Shown one piece after another: positions 23,046-34,400 of a stretch of DNA of 64,000 nt. Source of the stretch: Daedaleopsis sinensis (lineage: Eukaryota; Basidiomycota; Agaricomycetes; Polyporales; Polyporaceae); NCBI GenBank assembly GCA_033807695.1, contig CM066305.1:3596001-3660000 (forward strand), in the 5' to 3' direction. The notes under the pieces are model-generated. The model made no database searches, was not told the DNA's origin, and was given only the letters and a program-made list of their open reading frames with translations. How positions within the stretch are numbered: the first letter of the stretch is position 1; each line of letters begins with the position of its first letter. Made by a program: the position numbers and the translations under genes.

Positions 23046-23719
23046 AGATCAAGATGTTGCCCGCTGCGTTGAGCGTAGCGATCAAAGGATGGCGGATCAG
23101 CAGGACTGGTGTTATGGAACTTGTGCGGCTTCTATCCTATCCAGGTGAGTGTGTCGATTCGGCTCGGGCGTGCACGTAGTGGGAGGCTGCATTGGGCGCA
23201 GGGGAACCTTGTCACACACCCGCGAGCGCATGGCACATACGCTAGACCTCTGGCACGCGTTGAGGAGCTCAGCATCGCGAGTGTTTGGCAAGAGTTTCTT
23301 CATCCGTATGCGCTACCCCTGCACGCACGAACATGCTCTGGTGTGCTTCGAGGAGCTCGGGCGTGCGCAGTAGGTGGGCGCGGGTGAGCCTTTTTACGCC
23401 CCAGTGAGGGTATGAAGCTTGGCCACAATTTGGTGGACCTGGACAGGCGTGGACTCGGATGGGCGTGTCGGTGAGCGGTGGCGTGCGCGGAGGAGCCTCT
23501 CCCACGCTCCGACGAGGTTGCGAAAGCGCGGATGCACCTTGAGTGGCGTTCTGGCGGGCACCATCGGGTGTGTAGGGCCCGCAGCGTGAGCCTGCTGATT
23601 CGCACACAGGCTCTCGTAGCGCTCCCAGCGCATGTGCGTCTCCATGCGCCTTTGGAAAGGCATCCTTGTGTTGACTGCAGCGGGCCTCAGAGCGATCACA
23701 ATGGCCTAAGTCGAGCTCT
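23046..23719. other. GC-rich stretch with no supported gene
   Basis: Long open frames on both strands here (for example minus 23269-23979) come from GC-rich, CpG-rich composition; none shows a domain or codon pattern I trust. Confidence 0.4.
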
Positions 23720-24071
23720 GTGAAGTTTGTATTGAAGATATAACAAAGATACACACCTAAGTCGAGCTCTGTGAAGTCTAAGGACTCCAGAGCTCGACAC
23801 AACGGTCTATCTACGTATGCGCTAGCCCATGGGAGAGACCTGTACAGTTCTACACCCACCCAGCACTGAAAATCAACAAAAGAATCGCTGGGAGAAAATG
23901 CGGTGCTGAAAAGATAAACAAGGCAACACAAAAGTCCGATAACTCCGGACGACGCAATGGCGCCGACACCGCAATGCAAATGTCATTGAAATGCATGGTC
24001 AGTAACCTATAGTAAAAATTGCGGCTTGAACGGGGCAATAGAACGAGAGTTATCGCACCGAGTTCAACACC
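23720..24071 (-). repeat. LTR-like repeat, longer copy
   Basis: On the minus strand it begins TGTTGAACTCGGTGCGATAA at 24071 and reaches about 23720. The first 260 bp match 18145-18383. Its 3' part contains a direct repeat, ACTTCACAGAGCTCGACTTA (23713-23735 and 23759-23781 regions). Probably a solo LTR, but no target duplication was found. Confidence 0.45.
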
Positions 24072-24074
24072 TTG

Positions 24075-24313
24075 TGTGCTCAGGCGCGGCCATGCACCTC
24101 GCCAGGCTCGCACGGGCCTGTCGGTGAATCGCGATAGTCTCGCGTGAGCCCACCGAGGCGCACAAACGCTCTTACACTCGCTTCCGGGAGTGCATGTAGG
24201 TGCGCATGCACCTCCGGCGAAGAGTCTTTGTGCGCTCAGGCGCGACCACGCGCCTCGCCAGGCTCGCACGGGCCTATCAGTGAATCGTGATAGTCTCACG
24301 TGAGCCTACTGAG
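24075..24313. repeat. Tandem repeat, about 154-bp spacing
   Basis: A segment with CTCGCCAGGCTCGCACGGGC occurs at about 24096 and again near 24250, within roughly 100 bp of close similarity. Differences are largely C/T or G/A at CpG sites. Confidence 0.6.
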
Positions 24314-25587
24314 GCACACAAACACTCTTATGAACGCTGACGCGAGCGGATTTAGGCGCACTGAAGCGTTGTTGCACTCTCGGGGCCATTCAGGTGCTCG
24401 ATGGGCGTTGGCAGGCCCGCCTGTGCCCGCCGATGAGCGTAGTTGTTCTCGAAGTCCCTCGCCGTCACTCTTAGAGGTCACACATGCGCCTCCAGGCGGT
24501 TGTCTGGCGGATCGAGGGTCTTCGCTGGACATACCGGCGAGCACACAACAGGTCTCATCGTGCTCGCTGTGCACAGGACTCGGACTCGCTCGAAAGGTGC
24601 TCGCGCGACTGGCTTCGGATGCAGCTTAGTGAGCACAGATGCAACCTCAATTCTGGCGCACCTGTGCGTGCATGGCGTGTCTAAGACCTCACGAGACGAG
24701 GTCATTCTCGCACAGACATAGGAGCCACGCCCAACGTGTGTCGAGTCCGTGCGCCCTATGTCAGAGCATACCCTTCGTGCGCACATACACAGTCGAGCGC
24801 ATAGGTCTCATTGCGCACAATAAGCCCCATATTCGCCCTCTAGTGAGTGTCGGGCACAAACAGTCTCAGTTGCGCACACTTTGGCTCACTCGCACACAAC
24901 GAGGAGCATCTGCGCGTGTTTGCGCTCTGAAATTCGTGACTGTTAACAAGTCACTCTCGCTGACGTTCTACGCATCTCACAAAAGTTGTGCTCAAGTCCT
25001 GCGATATGACATCACATTCAGTCGTTCGCGATGACTTGCAAATGACCGCTTAGATATACCATGCGTGTCGCGAAGCTTGACTTTGTGACAATGTCTCAAA
25101 GATGTCATGCCACACGACCTTTGATATGTCCTTTGCATGTCGTGCACTTGGAAATGATAAACATAATTTGCATATCATTCATCGCGACCGTTAGCGTGCA
25201 CAAGCAGTATCATACAGCGTGACTTTGTCAATTTCGGCGTAAACGACTTACAGGATGTTCTTTGGCAAGATTGTCTTGATACTTTTTTCTTGTCACACTG
25301 TCTGTCGTAAACATGTCGTTTGTGTGTCTACATAGATGATTGGTAACTAATGTCAATATAATCAAAGTCGACGACTCTGTAAGAAGTCGTGTGCAACAAC
25401 ATTAACAGCATCTTATTGGGACTGTTAGTAAGTCAATTGACCTGACATTAATGAGCCGTACAAACGACAGGTAAATAAGGAGGAAACAAGTCACTGGACT
25501 ATCAGGGGTCCCGGATTTTGGCTATGCACGCAGTGACATTATAGCTATCCGTGCACAGCAGAAAATAATAGTGGAGATATTGACCAG
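24314..25587. other. Non-coding stretch
   Basis: CpG-rich to about 24950, then more AT-rich with recurring ATGTC / TTTGACAATGTC-like words. No gene was recognised on either strand. Confidence 0.4.
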
Positions 25588-25794
25588 ATGTACTGGCTGT
25601 GTGGTATAATCTACTTTACTCCTTCTCACTTTGTCTGCAGATTTATTGAGAAGTCAGGAGATGTGTGGTACCACAATGGTGCAGAAAATGATGGGAAGGT
25701 TCTATACTATGGTAATATTGTCAACTGGTCAGGGAAAACATTGCAAGAGACCAGTAAGTATGAGATGAGCATTCTACTGTACACTAAGCTTTAG
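25588..25794 (+). pseudogene. Short hypothetical fragment
   Basis: Small open frame with FIEKSGDVWYHNGAENDGKV and LYYGNIVNWSGKTLQETS. The 'GDVWYHNG...GK.L' pattern recalls the C-terminal piece of short repeated hypothetical proteins in mushroom genomes. Too short to assign; no supported start or upstream exon was found. Confidence 0.25.
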
Positions 25795-26149
25795 GTTATA
25801 TTAGATTGTATAATCTATTATTATCATCTATCATCTAATATATCAGCTCCTCGGTCCCCCCATCCTCATCAATCGTCCTTGCAGAAATGGCCCACTCCAA
25901 ACCAAGTACAGTAGTCAACCCCCGGGCACACCCCAATCTCATGCAGAAGTTGATATTCATACTACCCATACATCGACAAACTACCATACACCGCCCTCTG
26001 ATCGATACTATTACTAATATAAAGGTCCTTGATCATCCATACATGCATTGCATTTGATTTGGAAGCACCCGAGAACAGTGGAAGCAGGATGAGGAGGGTT
26101 CGTACTCTATGAGTGTCCACTATGGACAAAAATACTTGTTTTACCTTGT

Positions 26150-26592
26150 TTCTTCAATGATCACTATTGATCACCAATGATTACTCAGGATCACTGATGA
26201 TCACTTGTAATCATCAGTGAAAACTAATGATTTGCAGTGATTTCCAATGAATTTCGATGAATTTCCTTTTATGGACTCAGGTTGTTTCTCCTAGTCATTG
26301 TGAATCATAGTGAATCCTAATGATTCACTATATAAAACAATAACAAGCTGTTCTCGCATTTACATGATTCCTGATGAATTATTTGCACTGTTTAGAGGGG
26401 TACTTTGTCTTGCTACTACTGTTTATTACTTGCAGTCAAGCAAGCTTACATAATTCATAATGATTCAACGTGAATCATCATGAATCTATATCCATTACAT
26501 AACACCATACACTGCTTATTGGTATTACATATTTGGCCTCTTTGTTCAGTAAATCACAATGAATCATTAATTATGTAAGCTTGCTTGACTGC
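26150..26592. repeat. Region dense in TGATCAC/TGAATCAT words, with a small TIR element at its end
   Basis: From 26150 to about 26340 and again 26450-26570 the sequence is built of degenerate ATGATCAC, AATGATT and GTGAATCAT words on both strands. At 26432-26592 a 161-bp unit has 24-bp perfect inverted ends (GCAGTCAAGCAAGCTTACAT...), with an internal TGATTCA pair extending the stem. No target duplication is visible. Confidence 0.6.
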
Positions 26593-26767
26593 CCACTCTC
26601 CAAGTTGCCAGTGCTTCTGGCTAGAAGCCAACAAGAGATGAGCAGTGAGATATGCGAAAAGAACAAACAAGCCACGTGACAAGAAGACGAGACGAAGGCG
26701 AGAGGGGATACAGCAAGAAAATGTCCTAAAAAGAAGTCCATGAACGTGTGGGTGTTGACAAAGCCCC

Positions 26768-27376
26768 TACTCGATGTCATGAAGTAGCTCGAGCACCTCC
26801 TGGTTGTACTTGATGTCAGCCGCCAAGTCATGGAACGAGCGCAAGTTGTCGCACCCTTCAATCTTCGCACCAAAGTCAAGCCCGGTCCGTCTGGTTTTGC
26901 GACGCGCAAGCTGCCAAATTGTTACCAACTCCTCAAGAATGCGAGGTTAACCTGGGACCGAAGATACTGGACCTGGCCGGTGTCCTCCTCTGAGAAAATG
27001 ACGGGCCCCGGCTCCAGCGACACACATTTGGAAGACAACAGCTTGGGGAGTGAAATGCAAAGAGGTGGCAGTTTCTTAGTCAAAGACTTCAAGGGCATCA
27101 GTTCGGACTTGACGCTACCGGACGCACGAGACACGTGTGGCGGAACATTGACCTCGGCTTTCGAGTTACTGTAATCCTCGAGAAGTTGGCCCGTGCCATC
27201 ATACTTCAGATACCTAGTCGGTCCCAACAGGTATGGGTAGATGGGGGTGTCCTTCCAGATGACCTTCGGACGAAGACACTCATTGAGGGCCACCTTGTCG
27301 ACAAAAAGGAACTTGTGCAAGTTGTGCTCAAACTGGCGTACACGATCAACCGCGAGAAGACGGTCCTTGAGCGACT
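26768..27376 (-). pseudogene. Unrecognised gene fragment interrupted by foldback element (right, longer copy)
   Basis: The minus-strand frame leaves the foldback element at 27376 as SLKDRLLAVDRVRQFEHN and FLFVDKVALNECLRPKV, continues through SLEPGPVIFSEEDTGQVQYL, then needs a small frame change near 26945 to go on as ILEELVTIWQLARRKTRRTG, LDFGAKIEGCDNLRSFHDLA and ADIKYNQEVLELLHDIE, stopping at 26768. The last part has normal protein character and is missing from the left arm. Family unknown. Its N-terminus should lie on the far side of the element, but there only satellite repeat is seen. Confidence 0.45.
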
Positions 27377-29458
27377 TATTTATATATATACAGACCAGTG
27401 GTCCATAGGTTATTGTTACCTTGGCCCAGCCTATGTAGCAACCCCAGAGGCCTAGGACCTAATTACAAGGTACAATTTATAAAAGCATTATGTTGTGGAT
27501 GAGCCCACAGGTAGCAATATGAAATGCAAAAGCTATTGTAATAAGTCCCCCATGGCGCATTTTTAAATGAATAAAGTGATATAAAATGTCCCTAAGGGTG
27601 TGTTTACAACATACCCCTTGTGTTGTGAATGGTCCCCTATGGCACATTTTTAAACCGATGGAAGGTTGTAATACATCTCTAGGACCTTGTTAACAACTCA
27701 CCCCCTGTGTTGTATGACTGTTGAGTGTATGAGGATGGGTACGATATTGTTAGAGAGCTGTATTCTGTGGCTTTCCAATGGTACCTTACACACCCCAATT
27801 GGTAGAGTATTGGGTGCACTATCAGAAGGGTAACCTGCACACTGATTACCCGTTGTATCCAGATCAATGGGGTGCATGGCCAGGCACACCATGGGTCTGA
27901 GGAGTAGTATAGTAGACACACTGAATGCAAATAGGATCACATTGATTGATCAGGAATTGACAGAGCTATATCCCAGACAATTTGGGGGTAGGGTAGGAGG
28001 AGCACCAGTGCATATCTACGGTTCCCATGGACAGATTTGCATGTATGAAGGCTCATTGGAAAGCCACAGTATAGCCTATTCCACCGGTAACTTATACATG
28101 ATGGTGCACCCACCGGTGACTGATCTATTTAGCATTCAATACGCAGATAAAGCGACCATTTCTACCTAGTGCAGTGCACCAATTGGAGGGGGTTGTATCT
28201 ACATATCGTACAGGGTAGTAGCCATTCATTATACAAGTATACCACAACTTGAATGGAGGGAATCCATCAAGAAGTGAGGGAGGTATAGGGTGAGGAAGTG
28301 GGCCCCACTAGGGGAGCCCAGCCACCTACCTGCCTAAATGAGGTAATAAGGTGTGGGAAAAGGTGTCAAATAACCGCCCAGTGGTGCGGTATTGATCCTG
28401 GGGTAGTATAGATTAGATGGCCAAGCTATCAGTATAGAGAAGAAACTGTTATCTGAAGAGATAACAAGGTGATCATATCATTATCAAAGGTCCGAAGATT
28501 TGATAACAAGCCCTAGATACCAATTACAACACTCCAGTAGCTGTTAACAGGGTCCCAGTGATGTATTACAACCCTCTATCTGTTTAAAAATGCACCATGA
28601 GGCTTATTTACAACATGGGGGGTGAGTTGTTAACAATGTCTTAGAGATGTATTACAACCCTCCAACAGTTTAAAATTGTGCCACAGGGGACCATTCACAA
28701 CACTAGGGGTGGGTTATTAACAGGGTCTCAGGGATGTATTACAACCTTCTATCTGTTTACAAATGCGCCATGGGGGACCGTTTACAACACTAGGGGTGTG
28801 TTGTAAACACGGCCTTAGGGACATTTTACATCACTTTGTTCATTTAAAAATGTGCCATGGGGAACTTATTACAATAGCTTTTGCATTTTATATTGCTCCC
28901 TGTTGGCTCATTCGCAACATAATGCCTTTATAAATTGTACCTTGTAATTGGGTCCTGGGCCTCTGGGGTTGCTACATAGTCTGGGCCAAGGTAACATTAA
29001 TCTATGAGTCACTTGTCTGTATATATATAAATAACTGGTGACCACAGGTGCAACCGCAGGCCCCAGATGACGGGAGTAGGTGGAGGAGAGTTGGAAGGGA
29101 CAGGCTGACATGCTTGTGTGTTGCCCCGCCTTGTTCTTAAAGAAGGAGGGGAAGACCGGGGGCAGGCTGTAGGTAGCAGCCCCGTCCCCAGCTGCCAAGT
29201 TGTCCGGGGGCTGCAGACACATTGTCTGTGGCCCCTGGATGACAGTGGTGGATGGAGAGGGGTTCGGAGAGGCAGGGCAATGTGCTTGTTGTCGCCCTGC
29301 CCCGCGGTCGAAGAATAAACATGACGAGGGAGGCGGGTGCAGCTGGCAGGGGGTGCCTACCTGCTCCCACCTGCGACATCATCCGGGGGCTGCAGTCGAT
29401 GCGACTGTAGCCCCTAGATGACGGTGTGTGGGAGAAAGGGGACAGAGAGGTGGGGTGA
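26990..29458 (-). repeat. Right arm of 2.47-kb inverted duplication
   Basis: Reverse complement of 12318-14787. On its inner side the gene fragment continues beyond the breakpoint, and on the outer side the satellite array continues to about 29830, so this arm is the more complete and probably ancestral one. Arms are 12.2 kb apart. Confidence 0.85.
27376..29034. mobile_element. Foldback-like TIR element, copy 2 (1659 bp)
   Basis: Same ends (TTATTTATATATATAC / GTATATATATAAATAA), same length and same arm and core order as copy 1, in opposite orientation. Flanks are also shared with copy 1 (GGTGACCACAGGTGCAACC on one side, TTGAGCGAC/TTGAGCAAC on the other), so the two copies arose by duplicating the whole arm, not by two insertions. 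Confidence 0.75.
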
Positions 29459-29830
29459 TGCACTTCTGCGTCGCCATGCCCTGTTCATGAAGAAGGTGGG
29501 CAGACACGGGGGCAGGCGGAAGCTGGTGGTGGGTGCCTACACCCAGACATAGGCACTGGGTCATCTTCCGCAGCAGCACTTGGCCCTCCTGCACATCCCA
29601 AATGCGCTGCGAGGGAGCCACAGGCATTTGTGCCTGCAGCTGCTTAGCTGCGCGTGTAAGTGGCTAACAGAGCGAGGACTGCCAGCCCCACGCAGAGGGT
29701 CACAAGAGAGTGGGGGCAAGGTAGGGGTTCGCAACCCTCTGCTGCACTACTACCAAATCACGATGGAGCCACAGACATCACACCTGTGGCTGCTCAGCAA
29801 CTGCAAGAGGCAGCATGGGTCCTGTAGCCA
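29037..29830. repeat. Palindrome-bearing tandem repeat (right array)
   Basis: Continues the satellite seen at 12345-12741. Stem-loops sit near 29208 (GGGGGCTGCAG...), 29386 (GGGGGCTGCAGTCG...), 29612 (GGAGCCACAGGC...) and 29763 (GGAGCCACAGAC...), spaced about 178, 226 and 151 bp. The loop sides keep their base pairing while the sequence varies. Confidence 0.65.
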
Positions 29831-30844
29831 CACACAGCGGGCCAAAGGAAGGTTTGGGGGGAAAGGAGGGGGCAGTCTATGCTGACACACCTAGAGTGAA
29901 CTTACCTGCTTTGTGACCCATGCCACCCTGCACAGTTGCTGCCCATGCCAGTGGGCAACACTGCCCTGCGATAATTCATCAGGTAGCCCAGTGAGTGAGG
30001 AGAGAGAGCAGAACTCAGGGAGGGGGAGGGGGGAGAGGGAGGAGAGGGGGGAGGTGGGTTGTGGCAGAGGAGAAAGAATGTTTTGGGAGGCTCTCATGCC
30101 AATTATTAAGCACTGCCCATGATCTGTGCTGTAACCCTAGCTGTGCAGCTTCTCTGCTCCTTTTTGATCTCCCACCCTCAAATCTGCTTCTGTGGCTACC
30201 ACAGTATTCCCCTGCACTGGTAAGCTGCCTGTCTATGCCATCAGTGCCAATGTTCATTATAGGAGAATAGTACACATCATGGGTCGAGGCAGGCCACGCC
30301 GGATTCAGAAGCTTGAGCGACGGGCCTATATTGCCCTCTCCAGCCTCCTGATCCAGTCCCCTGCTGCTCTAAACCTTCTCTCGGAGAGTGGCATACCTAC
30401 TCAGCTGGCCAGGTTAGAAGGTGTGCTCATGACTCTGGTGAAGGACAATCTTTGATGGTATGCTGGACCACTGGTCATCCCCAAAATTTGCCCCTTCGCC
30501 CCTCGAGCTCCACATTGCCATGGAGGGCTACCACAAGAGTGTTGCTGATCACAAGCACCTTTGCCGGTTCCTCCTGGAGCACTTGGGCCTCCTTCCTGGA
30601 GCTGCATAATCCTTGGTCGACTTCCTTCCCACCTACGAGGTCCATCCGCTTTCTGACAAGGAGGGTGCATATCCTCCCTACCAGTGCCAGAGACCACAAT
30701 ATTGCTGCCATCCTTCAGCCTTGGCTGGAACTCGCATGGAACAGACCACTCCCTCAGAGTTACACACATCCTGCAAGACAGTTTGTGATTCAGATCATGG
30801 AGAAGAATGTGCATGGGGCCTATTCTGGTGCAGGGGATAGATAT
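29831..30844. other. Mixed stretch with short unassigned frames
   Basis: Contains a purine-rich GGGAGGGGG tract (about 30010-30060) and a short plus frame (30279-30455, MGRGRPRRIQKLERRAYIAL, then ALSSLLIQSPAALNLLSE) with helical character. A second one (30465-30606, ending LLEHLGLLPGA) follows. Both could be exons of a broken hypothetical gene, but no known family was seen. Confidence 0.3.
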
Positions 30845-33335
30845 CTAACTTCTCTCTTCGCAGCTGACAGAAGTTGTGAGCTTGCACACAGGTGCTACCT
30901 TGTGTGCAGTGCATGATATGTGGTCTTTGAAAGCTTTGTTCAAAGCTGCTTTCAAACAACCCCCCAGTATGCGAGCGAGCGAGAGGTTTATAGCCTTCCA
31001 TACTGGCCTCAACATCCCAGTGCCATGTCCGAGATTGCCGTACTTGTCCTCGTCCCACTGGTGGAAGTAGCCGTCGATGTTCATGTGGCGGTGGTATTTG
31101 CTAGCATAGCGGGTGACCGGTGCAAGCTCGTTGGACCCGCTCCATAGTCTCCAGGTCGTTCGAACCCGCACCTTCCACTACGGACGGATGATTTACTGTT
31201 TGGCAGCTGTGGCTGTGTGAATACCCATGAAATGCGTTGATGATACATCAACAGGAGCGTTGCGCGAACTCCGGGCCGAGTGTGCTGTTCAGGATGGTCT
31301 CGTTGAATGTGCAGCCAATGTCGTACCCCAGTAGCAGGGCGTCCTCGAAGACTTCCAACGCTTTCGCGACAACTGCGAGCGCGTACTTCACCCTGTGACG
31401 TATACCCATCAGCTGTGAGTCGACATCAAATTCAGAAGTGCCGTGGGACTCACAGCTTGCCGCTTTGCACCATGTCAATGATCCAGAGAATGAATCCATG
31501 GCGGCACGCGGCAGCAAATATACCTGTCTCATCAAACACTCCCCACATCTTTTTCTTCTCGTCGCGTGACGCAGCCTTCCAATTCTTCGTGCACTGGCGT
31601 AGCATGTCTGGAGCGCCCGCAAAATCGGCCGGGCCGTCATTGTCGTCATCGGTGTCGTCTTCGTCTGTCCAGGCGGCCTCATCTTCGTCCTCGACCACGT
31701 TCCCAGAGTTGACGATGGTCGTGCGTGCGCGTTCGCGACTGTTCTTGACCTCGTCCTTGTACTTATCTACGTAGTCCGCGAAAAGATAGTAGTCGGTCTC
31801 GGTAAACTCTCGGAGATCGCCAACCTGGCGATCCCCGATCTTCGCGATTCGCTTCAAGGAGTTGTTACCGTCCATCGCGAACACTCGTTTATATTGCAGC
31901 GGGCCTTCATCTTCAAGCTGCGGTTGATAGCCTGAGCATTAGCACAATAATATATCCCTGAGTCGCCCTTTACTTGCCTCAAAAGTACATGCTGGACAAG
32001 CATGCTTGACACACCAGTCAGGAGTATTGCGTCCAAGGTATGCGTTGATGCGCGCGTCGACGATCCTGAGAATTTTGAGGTAGATGTCATACACATCGCT
32101 AAGGGCATTGCGGAAGTGCCGGCGGTACGGGAACTAAAACATTGGTTTTAATCGCCGATGAAAGCCGGTGTAAGCAGGCACACATACTCCGTAAATATCA
32201 CATACGACCTTCGCAAATGCCTCTACGCTGTACGAGGCCTTGCGCAGCCTGATGCGATAGAAAAGCTCAAGCGTGCAGAACGAGATGGCGAGAGTGGGTG
32301 AGATGGGAGATGTCGGTAGAAAGCCGGCATTCGCCAATGCGATGGGAGTGAGTTCGGTGGCATCGCGCTCGAAGTGATGAGAGGTGGCGAGGGATATCAG
32401 GTCTATAACTTCCATACTGATGTCGAAGCGAGTGTCTCGCCCTATGGGACGTTGCTCTGAGGTGGCTGAGGGAGTGCCGGTGGATGAACCAGCTACGTAC
32501 AGCGCAAATTGAAGGTGAGCAGGCAATCCAGGACAATATGTCATACGTAGGAGTGATGTATGAAACTCACCTTCGGGCCCTGCCGAGGGAGTAAGCGACG
32601 ATGATGCCGGGGAGACGTCTGAGGTCTCGGGAGTGTTACTGCGCTCGTCCATGTTTTGATCGCCAGCGTGGGGTTCGTCCTCGCGGGGGAGTGCCTCCCC
32701 GAGGTTCTTGGGATACCGCCACTTCAGATATGCATCTGTGAGCGGCTTGTATAGGTCCATCCAGTTGTGCGCGGCCCGTTCTATGCGCTGTCTCCATGTG
32801 CGAGTATCGCGATAGCGATAGGTACTAGCAGTAACTTGTAAGTGACATGATGCCGCCGGGCCAGGCACTCGGGTACTCACGGATGATGCATGATCTCGTG
32901 CAGAGCATGAACAAAGTCCTCCGAGTCCTCTGGCCCAGCGTCCACGTCCATCGCGTCCTTCGCTGACTGCAGATCTTGGTGGCTGATGTCGTTATCGGTG
33001 AACTCGTAACCAGGGGCCGCGGGACTGGAGGCGCGTTCGTCGCCGGCGTCATTGGCCATATCCCGGTACCGCTGTTGGGTGTGAGAGCCATAACCTAAGA
33101 ATAACGTACTTAATGTCCGTTTCCCATGAAAGCCCAGCTCTCAATGCTAATACAGACCTGTTAGTTGAGCTTGCAACCGTTGCTCGGCCTTAGCTTTCTT
33201 GCGCATGATGTCCTTGTGGCGAACGACATTGTTCTCCAGACTTGAGGTTGCCGCACGGTCGCCCTTGCGCTGGATGGTCGTGTTATTAACATAGTTCGAG
33301 ACTCCTCGAGTCTTCCTGGGAGCGCTGCGCCGCAT
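30845..33335 (-). pseudogene. KDZ family transposase 2 (CxC1-like type), truncated
   Basis: Starts MRRSAPRKTRGVSNYVNN near 33335. Exons in order: basic N-terminus; acidic MANDAGDERASSPAAPGYEF (33059); RDTRTWRQRIERAAHNWMDL and TDAYLKWRY; ISPTLAISFCTLELFYRIRL; YRRHFRNALSDVYDIYLKIL with KHACPACTFE; the core EGPLQYKRVFAMDGNNSLKR (first Asp); KMWGVFDETGIFAAACRHGF; VFEDALLLGYDIGCTFNETI (second Asp); VNHPSVVEGAGSNDLETMER (Glu). Introns: GTGAGT...CGTAG near 32570-32490, GTATGT...TTTTAG near 32187-32134, and one with a GCAAGT donor near 31977. A frame change near 31120 precedes LAPVTRYASKYHRHMNIDGY and the C-terminus after YGNLG is lost. It belongs to a KDZ subgroup different from genes 1 and 3. Not functional. 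Confidence 0.85.
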
Positions 33336-33399
33336 GGGTGTGTGAGGTAGAAGCTGCGAAGTCGAGAAGTCCGGCTTGTTATGAAGGGCACAGATCCTG

Positions 33400-34400
33400 A
33401 GATAAGATGAACAATTAGCGCTTAGCAGTGATATGGAGGAGATTAGATTAAAGTCGGTGCCACATGGATTAGACAGACTACGTATCCTCTCAAGCAGAGT
33501 GCAGTGTGTATTAACCTTGTATATATTACCGTGTACTGTAGGTGTCTATGTGCGCAGGTGCGACGAAAATCGGAGTACGGGAGGGGGAGATATCGCGGAC
33601 GACGTGTCGGGCGTTGGGCGGGGTGGGCGGGAGGCCTTGGCGCTGGCGGACAGGGCGGGGAGATGGGCAGGGGATGGGCAGGTGCGGAGACAAGGCGGGA
33701 CAGCCCGGGAACTGTGCCCCGAGGGATCCGGAGCCTGGACCGTGATGACGGAACACGCACGTGCCTTGCGCGCGCACGGACCATTCCCCCTCCTTTTCCC
33801 CTCCTTGCCCTCCCGTATGTTCCGTACGCCTAGATGCTTCAATGTATACGGGGCTGTATTCTACGACCTCAACTATGTAGGATTACAAAAAGAACCAGCC
33901 CAAACAGGCAAGAACTGGGCGAGATAGCGTGCTCACCGTCGGGGACGGTGAGCACGCAGGCGCGGGACACGGCGGGACGTCCGCGCCGAGCGGCAGGCGT
34001 TCGGCATGGCGGGATGCGCGCCATCACTCGGCGGGACGGGACTTCTCCGGGCGCGGGAGTCCTAGAGATTGCCGAGGGGCATTTAGCCCGCTTTATTGGA
34101 TGATGGTGATGGGAGCGGGTTCGGGGCTAGTTAGCCTCCTGGTCCCATCAGTCCAGGAGGCTAATAAGCCAGGATATCTGTGATGTTGAGGTGGAGCAGG
34201 CAGTATGGAGTGTGACATATGACCGGCACAATGAGTGACAGACTCAGTGGTGATGTCGGAAATATCGGGAAATGAACCAGACCTACCAGAAGAGTCACTG
34301 CCAGTTGGGCTGTTGAATAGATCATAAGGTCAGGCATTGACGAATAGCATACCAAATATACATTTGATAGAAGAATGCAATTCTGCAAGGCTAGAGTATT
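33400..34400. other. GC-rich block, no supported gene
   Basis: From about 33540 to 34150 the plus strand is strongly G-rich (GCGGGACGG-type words), giving long open frames on both strands without domain content. The segment 34120-34170 repeats GGAGGCTA/TAGCCTCC as a short hairpin. Confidence 0.4.

Noticed and set aside
23269..23979. 236-residue minus-strand frame
   Set aside because: CpG-rich composition and overlap with the LTR-like repeat; no recognisable domain.
33443..33842. Arg/Pro-rich overlapping frames on both strands
   Set aside because: GC-rich, G-skewed sequence without splice or domain support.
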